Positions 60,279 to 64,000 of a DNA stretch of 64,000 nucleotides are shown here, piece after piece; the stretch's first letter is position 1; each line of letters starts with the position of its first letter. A program made the translations under genes and the position numbers. Under the pieces are notes generated by a model, which did no database searches, had not been told where the DNA came from, and worked only from the letters and a program-made list of their open reading frames with translations. The stretch is from Agromyces lapidis. Its GTDB lineage: Bacteria > Actinomycetota > Actinomycetes > Actinomycetales > Microbacteriaceae. The DNA lies in the NCBI RefSeq assembly GCF_009749405.1, contig NZ_WBIQ01000009.1, positions 124,001 through 188,000 of the forward strand, given 5' to 3'.

Positions 60279-60710
60279 CTACCGCGACGCGCCGAGCCAG
60301 ACGACGAACGCGGCGAGCGCGAGCAGGTTGCCGACCACCCCGGCCCAGAACACGCGGCGGAATCTGCGCTTGCGCGTCTTGTGCCGGAACAGCTGCTGCG
60401 CCGCGAGCGCCCCCGGCCATCCGCCGACGAGGTCGACGAGGTGCAGCGTGCGTTCGGGCACCCGGCCCGCGCCCCGCCGCGCCGCCGCCTTGTCGATCCC
60501 GTAGGCCGCGAACGCGACGATCGACAACCCCCCGTACCAGGCGCCGACCCACCACGGCACCGCCGCGAGCACAAGGGCGCCGAGGAGCACCAGCGCGAAG
60601 CCGACGAGCACCCCCCAGCTGAGCGTCGCGGGCAGCGGACGCGAGAGGTCGCGGTCGCCCTGGGCGGCGCGGGAGGGCCCGCGCGGCACCGTTCTCGAAT
60701 CACCTGCCAT
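60279..60710 (-). CDS. DUF1294 family membrane protein
   Basis: This 143-residue protein has the DUF1294 core FAAYGIDKAAARRGAGRVPERTLHLVDLVGGWPGALAAQQLFRHKTRKRRFRRVFW and several hydrophobic segments. Its function is unknown; relatives sometimes carry a cold-shock domain, which is absent here. The N-terminus is a charged tail. Start uncertain (60710 or ATG at 60731). Confidence 0.85.
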   Translation of the reverse strand: MAGDSRTVPRGPSRAAQGDRDLSRPLPATLSWGVLVGFALVLLGALVLAAVPWWVGAWYGGLSIVAFAAYGIDKAAARRGAGRVPERTLHLVDLVGGWPGALAAQQLFRHKTRKRRFRRVFWAGVVGNLLALAAFVVWLGASR

Positions 60711-60758
60711 TCCGTCGATCGTACGGCGCATGGAGGCGGCGGCGAGTACGCTCGGAGG

Positions 60759-61454
60759 GTGCCAGAACCCTTCGCCCTCTTCGATCTCGAGGGTGACACG
60801 TGGGCGCCGCCGGCCGAGCCACGCCCGAGGCATCCGCATGAGACCCGCATCGTCGCCGACTCGGGCGACCGTGTGGCGTGGCTGCGTGCGCGGGCGCAGG
60901 GCATCACCGCGACCGATGCGGCCAAGCTCGCCACCCGCGACTCGGTGCGCACCGCCGCGCACGAGAAGCTGCACGGCGCCCGTCGCAGCTTCGGCGGCAG
61001 CCGCTACACCGACCACGGGCGCGCCCGCGAACCCGTGATCGCCGAGTGGGTCCGCCAGACCCACGGGCTCGCGCCGTCCACGCTGCTGTTCCACTCCGAG
61101 TTCGAGCGCCGGCACCTCGCGACCCCCGACGGCCTGGGCGTCGCCGCGAACGGCTCGCTCGAGCTGTGCGAGATCAAGACGACGTCGAAGCCGTGGCGCG
61201 GCATCCCCCGCGGCTACCTCCGGCAGGTCTGGTGGCAGCAGTACGTGCTCGGCGCCGAGCGCACCCTCGTCGTCTGGGAGGAGCACGCCGACTTCGTGCC
61301 CGTGGCCGACGAGCCGAAGTCCCGCTGGGTCGACCGCGACGACGACCAGATCGAGATCCTCGTCGGTCTTGCGAACGAATTGCTGCAGGCGATCCGTCCG
61401 AACCCGGGCGACGTCGACCCGCGGGCGGTCTATCGCCCGGGGGCGCTCGCGTGA
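60759..61454 (+). CDS. YqaJ-like (phage-recombinase fold) nuclease
   Basis: This 231-residue protein resembles the YqaJ/lambda-exonuclease-like PD-(D/E)xK family: RARAQGITATDAAKLATRDSVRTAAHEKL (start-of-fold helix), HGRAREPVIAEWV with the conserved Glu, TPDGLGV, and the catalytic LELCEIKTTSKPW with Glu-x-Lys, followed by RGYLRQVWWQQYVLGAERTLVVWEEH. It may resect DNA ends. A GTG start at 60759 follows GGAGG directly. It is coupled to a hydrolase gene by GTGA overlap, an odd pairing that is probably host-encoded rather than prophage, because no other phage genes are near. Confidence 0.88.
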   Translation: MPEPFALFDLEGDTWAPPAEPRPRHPHETRIVADSGDRVAWLRARAQGITATDAAKLATRDSVRTAAHEKLHGARRSFGGSRYTDHGRAREPVIAEWVRQTHGLAPSTLLFHSEFERRHLATPDGLGVAANGSLELCEIKTTSKPWRGIPRGYLRQVWWQQYVLGAERTLVVWEEHADFVPVADEPKSRWVDRDDDQIEILVGLANELLQAIRPNPGDVDPRAVYRPGALA

Positions 61455-62269
61455 CGACGCTCCTGCTGCACGGCCTCGGCGCCGATCGCAGGCAGCCGCT
61501 CGAACTCCTCGCGCCCGTCGTGCGCCAGGTCGCGGGCGATGACGAGCTCGTCATCGCCCCCGACGTCCGCGCCCACGGGGGCTATCTCACGGTCGGCGAG
61601 CCCGCCGACTTCGCGCTCGACCGCCTTGCGGCCGAGATCGCGACGACGGTCCGCGAGCAGTTCGAGGAGTCCACTGGGCGCCCCCTCGACGACGGCGAGC
61701 CGCTCACCGTGCTCGGCATCTCGATGGGCGCGGCGATCGCGTTGCGGCTCGCCCTCGACGAGCTGCTGCCGATCGATCGCGCGGTGTTCGTTCGGCCGGC
61801 CTTCGACGATCGCTCGCTGCCCGACAACCTGCGGGTCTTCCCCGTCATCGGGCAGTTGCTCGTCGACGCCGGGGCTGCGGGTGCGGCCGAGTTCCGCGAA
61901 CGCGAGATCTTCCACCGCATCGCAGCCGAGTCGCCGGCGGGGGCGAAGGGGCTGCTCTCGCAGTTCACCTCGCCCGATGCCGCGCGGCGCGCGATGCGAC
62001 TCATCGAGATCCCCCGCAACCGCGCCTTCGTGGACGACGGCGAACTCGCCCGGCTCGCACCTCGAGGCATCCGCTCGCTCGTCGTCGCGGCCCCTCGCGA
62101 CCCCGTGCACCCGGTGCCGATCGCCGAACGCTGGGCCATCGGACTCGAGGCACCCCTCGTGATGCTCACCGCTCGCGACGACGGCCAGGCGCGGCAGAAC
62201 GCGGTGCTCGGCCGGCAGCTCGCGCGCTGGCTCGAGGCGAGCGACGCCCGGCGGGGAACCCGGGGCTGA
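61451..62269 (+). CDS. Alpha/beta-hydrolase fold protein
   Basis: This 272-residue protein begins VTTLLLHGLGADRRQPLELL, has the nucleophile elbow GISMGAAIAL (Ser in GxSxG) and the acid/His region VVAAPRDPVHPVPIAERW, all as expected for an alpha/beta hydrolase. The substrate is unknown. The GTG start overlaps the nuclease stop codon (GTGA). Confidence 0.85.
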   Translation: MTTLLLHGLGADRRQPLELLAPVVRQVAGDDELVIAPDVRAHGGYLTVGEPADFALDRLAAEIATTVREQFEESTGRPLDDGEPLTVLGISMGAAIALRLALDELLPIDRAVFVRPAFDDRSLPDNLRVFPVIGQLLVDAGAAGAAEFREREIFHRIAAESPAGAKGLLSQFTSPDAARRAMRLIEIPRNRAFVDDGELARLAPRGIRSLVVAAPRDPVHPVPIAERWAIGLEAPLVMLTARDDGQARQNAVLGRQLARWLEASDARRGTRG

Positions 62270-62287
62270 CGCCGTGGCCGGCGCGAC

Positions 62288-62971
62288 TCAGCCGGCGGTC
62301 GGGGTCATCGCGCGGTCGTCGGCGGCCGGCTCCTCCACGGCTGCCCGCCGCCCGAGCATGGTGAGCCCGACGACGCCCGAACCGACCAGCAGGATGAACG
62401 CGGCGATGGCGATGACGTACACGGTGACGCCGTCGTATCCGACACCGGGACTCACCTCGGGGTTGAGGAACGGGTACGGGTACCAACCGGTGACCGCCCC
62501 GCGGAGCATCGTGTAGACCACCCAGACGACGGGGAACGCCGCGATCCACCAGAAGCGGCTCCACGGGATGCGGCCCCGGCCCGGCGCGAGCACCCAGTCG
62601 AGCACGAGGTAGAGCGGCGCCCACACGTGCAGGATCTCGTTCGACCACGGCAGGGTGGTGGCCTGGTCGAGCGAGATGTCGCGAAGCAGCAGGTTGTAGA
62701 CGACGAGCGTCGTCGCCATGTAGGTGGTCGCGCAGGCGCGCACGAGGTCGAAGAGGGGCGGGTCGCTCGCCCGGCGGAAGGCGTACGCGGCGCCGACGAG
62801 CAGCACGATCGCGGCGACCCCGTTCGAGAGGATGGTGAAGAAGCTGAAGAAGTTCACGACGAAGGCCGTGGGGTCGGGAACCATCGACAGGCTCTTCGCG
62901 AACTGCCCGACGATGGCCACGATGATCGCCGCGGCCGCCAGCACCCGCAGCACTCCGAAAGTCCGACGCAC
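62288..62971 (-). CDS. Pr6Pr family membrane protein
   Basis: This 227-residue integral membrane protein has about six hydrophobic segments and the Pr6Pr-family opening VNFFSFFTILSNGVAAIVLLVGAA, then LPWSNEILHVWAPLYLVLDWVLAPGRGRIPWSRFWWIAAFPVVWVVYTMLRGAVTGWYPYPFLNP. Family members are common in Actinobacteria and have no assigned function. It ends 18 bases from the convergent hydrolase stop. It is divergent from the oxidoreductase gene. Confidence 0.88.
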   Translation of the reverse strand: MRRTFGVLRVLAAAAIIVAIVGQFAKSLSMVPDPTAFVVNFFSFFTILSNGVAAIVLLVGAAYAFRRASDPPLFDLVRACATTYMATTLVVYNLLLRDISLDQATTLPWSNEILHVWAPLYLVLDWVLAPGRGRIPWSRFWWIAAFPVVWVVYTMLRGAVTGWYPYPFLNPEVSPGVGYDGVTVYVIAIAAFILLVGSGVVGLTMLGRRAAVEEPAADDRAMTPTAG

Positions 62972-63064
62972 GATCCACCCTCCCGGTCGCCCTGCGACGA
63001 CACTCCTCGCAGCATAGCCACGGCGGGCAGAATGGAGCGAGACCTACGACGGAAGGCACGGGGA

Positions 63065-64000
63065 ATGCAGGCGGAGACGGCGCAGGAGACGATGCAGGCG
63101 TTGGTGATCGACCGCACCGGCGAAGCCGAGGAGCTGCACCTCGCCGAGGTGCAGCGCCCGCTGCGCATCAGCGACGAGGTGCTCGTACGCGTCGTGGCCG
63201 CGAGCGTGAACCCGATCGACGTGAAGACCCGGGCCGGCCGAGGCACCTCGGCGGCGATCGGCCGCTACCCCGCGGTGCTGGGGCACGACTTCGCGGGCGT
63301 CGTCGAGCAGGTGCCGTACGCCGCGCACCCCCTGCGGCCTGGCGACCGGGTGTACGGCATGGTGCGGGTGCCGCGAATGCCGGGCACCCACGCCGAGTAC
63401 ACGACGGTGAGCTCGATGAGCCTCGCCCCGATGCCCGCCTCGCTCGACTTCGCCCACGCCGCGGCGGTGCCGCTCGCGGCGCTCACCGCGTGGGGCGCCG
63501 TGGTCGACACCGCGCGGGTGCACGACGGCCAGCGGGTGCTGATCCACGCCGGTGCGGGCGGGGTCGGGCATTTCGCCGTGCAGTTCGCGGCGTACTTCGG
63601 CGCGACCGTCACGACGACCGCCTCGCCGCGCAACGCCGAGTTCCTGCGCGCGCTCGGCGCGCATCGCGTCGTCGACTACACGAGCGAACGCTTCGAAGAG
63701 GTCGCGCGCGACCAGGACGTCGTGATCGACCTCATCGGCAACGTGAAGGATGCCACGGGCACGCGCTCGCTCGACGCGCTGCGCCCGGGCGGGCTCATCG
63801 TGACGGTGCCCACCGGCTCGTGGCCGACCATGCGCGACGAGGCCAAGGCCCGTGGCATCCGTGCCACCGGCTACGTCGTCTCGCCCGATGCGCGCACCCT
63901 CGCGGTGATCACGCGCCTCATCGACGACGGCGCGGTGCGGGTGCATCTCGACCGCGTACTGCCGCTGGCCGAGGGCGCCGAGGCGCACCGGCTGATCGAG
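63065..64000 (+). CDS. NADP-dependent quinone oxidoreductase/zinc-binding dehydrogenase family (cut by window end)
   Basis: The window contains 312 residues of a medium-chain dehydrogenase of the quinone-oxidoreductase group. The N-terminal catalytic domain reads VRVVAASVNPIDVKTRAGRG and VLGHDFAGVVEQV; the coenzyme domain has AAAVPLAALTAWG and HAGAGGVGHFAVQFAAYFGATVTTTAS. No zinc ligands are visible, consistent with the quinone reductase branch. The frame is open at base 64000, so the C-terminus is missing. It is divergent from the Pr6Pr gene. An internal ATG at 63092 is possible. Confidence 0.9.
   Translation, partial: MQAETAQETMQALVIDRTGEAEELHLAEVQRPLRISDEVLVRVVAASVNPIDVKTRAGRGTSAAIGRYPAVLGHDFAGVVEQVPYAAHPLRPGDRVYGMVRVPRMPGTHAEYTTVSSMSLAPMPASLDFAHAAAVPLAALTAWGAVVDTARVHDGQRVLIHAGAGGVGHFAVQFAAYFGATVTTTASPRNAEFLRALGAHRVVDYTSERFEEVARDQDVVIDLIGNVKDATGTRSLDALRPGGLIVTVPTGSWPTMRDEAKARGIRATGYVVSPDARTLAVITRLIDDGAVRVHLDRVLPLAEGAEAHRLIE

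Overview
The window is high-GC chromosomal DNA from an actinobacterium, most likely a Microbacteriaceae member such as Agromyces or a close relative. The family is inferred from gene content (nrdHIE order of class Ib ribonucleotide reductase, ChvE-type and MalEFG-type sugar importers, DUF3105/DUF305 pair, ROK and LacI regulators), from strong GCC/GCG/CTC codon bias, from many GTG starts, from ATGA/GTGA stop-start overlaps and from leaderless-type promoters. The genus is a guess. No rRNA, tRNA, CRISPR array, integrase or complete insertion sequence was seen.

Layout. 1-3423: nrdH-nrdI-nrdE (minus strand, nrdF starting at the left edge), with an NrdR-box promoter and a cluster of DnaA-box-like sites upstream. 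3424-4545: HhH-GPD repair protein and a VOC protein. 4610-9926: mmsA-mmsB-chvE sugar importer and its LacI regulator, with three matching operators. 10141-13923: island of small unknown proteins, ending in a truncated phage-type HTH gene. 14118-22779: MFS exporter with a MerR-type promoter, APC permease-cyclase-aldo/keto reductase operon, slipin, and cystathionine synthesis (cbs, metB). 23100-25422: DUF3105-DUF305 pair and a HAD phosphatase. 25478-31198: membrane receptor cyclase with degenerate metal residues, coupled to an MscS channel carrying a cyclic-nucleotide-binding-like domain, then an ABC exporter. 31333-36023: MalEFG-type importer without its own ATPase, with divergent LacI. 36039-37765: MarR-MFS. 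38008-39182: rplJ-rplL with a long attenuator-type leader. 39303-41493: DHA2 exporter and MarR. 41582-43429: secreted X-Pro dipeptidyl peptidase. 43598-48402: two-component system divergent from a MacB/FtsX-type ABC transporter. 49286-60063: large carbohydrate locus (Gfo/Idh dehydrogenase, ribose-type ABC transporter with two permeases, two TIM-barrel enzymes, Dabb protein, divergent ROK regulator, and a Tat-exported TIM-barrel protein). 60279-64000: DUF1294, YqaJ-like nuclease, hydrolase, Pr6Pr membrane protein, and a quinone oxidoreductase cut by the window end.

Three sugar-uptake systems, each with a regulator and a recognisable palindromic operator, give the window a saprophyte character. 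The most thought-provoking parts are the receptor-cyclase/channel pair, the oxidoreductase/TIM-barrel operon (possible 3-keto-sugar chemistry), the DnaA-like boxes before the nucleotide reductase genes, and an abundant GGATGCC word that also builds the perfect hairpins placed at gene ends. Two repeat families (GGATGCC hairpins and a GGTCTCGATACGCT element) recur at gene ends.
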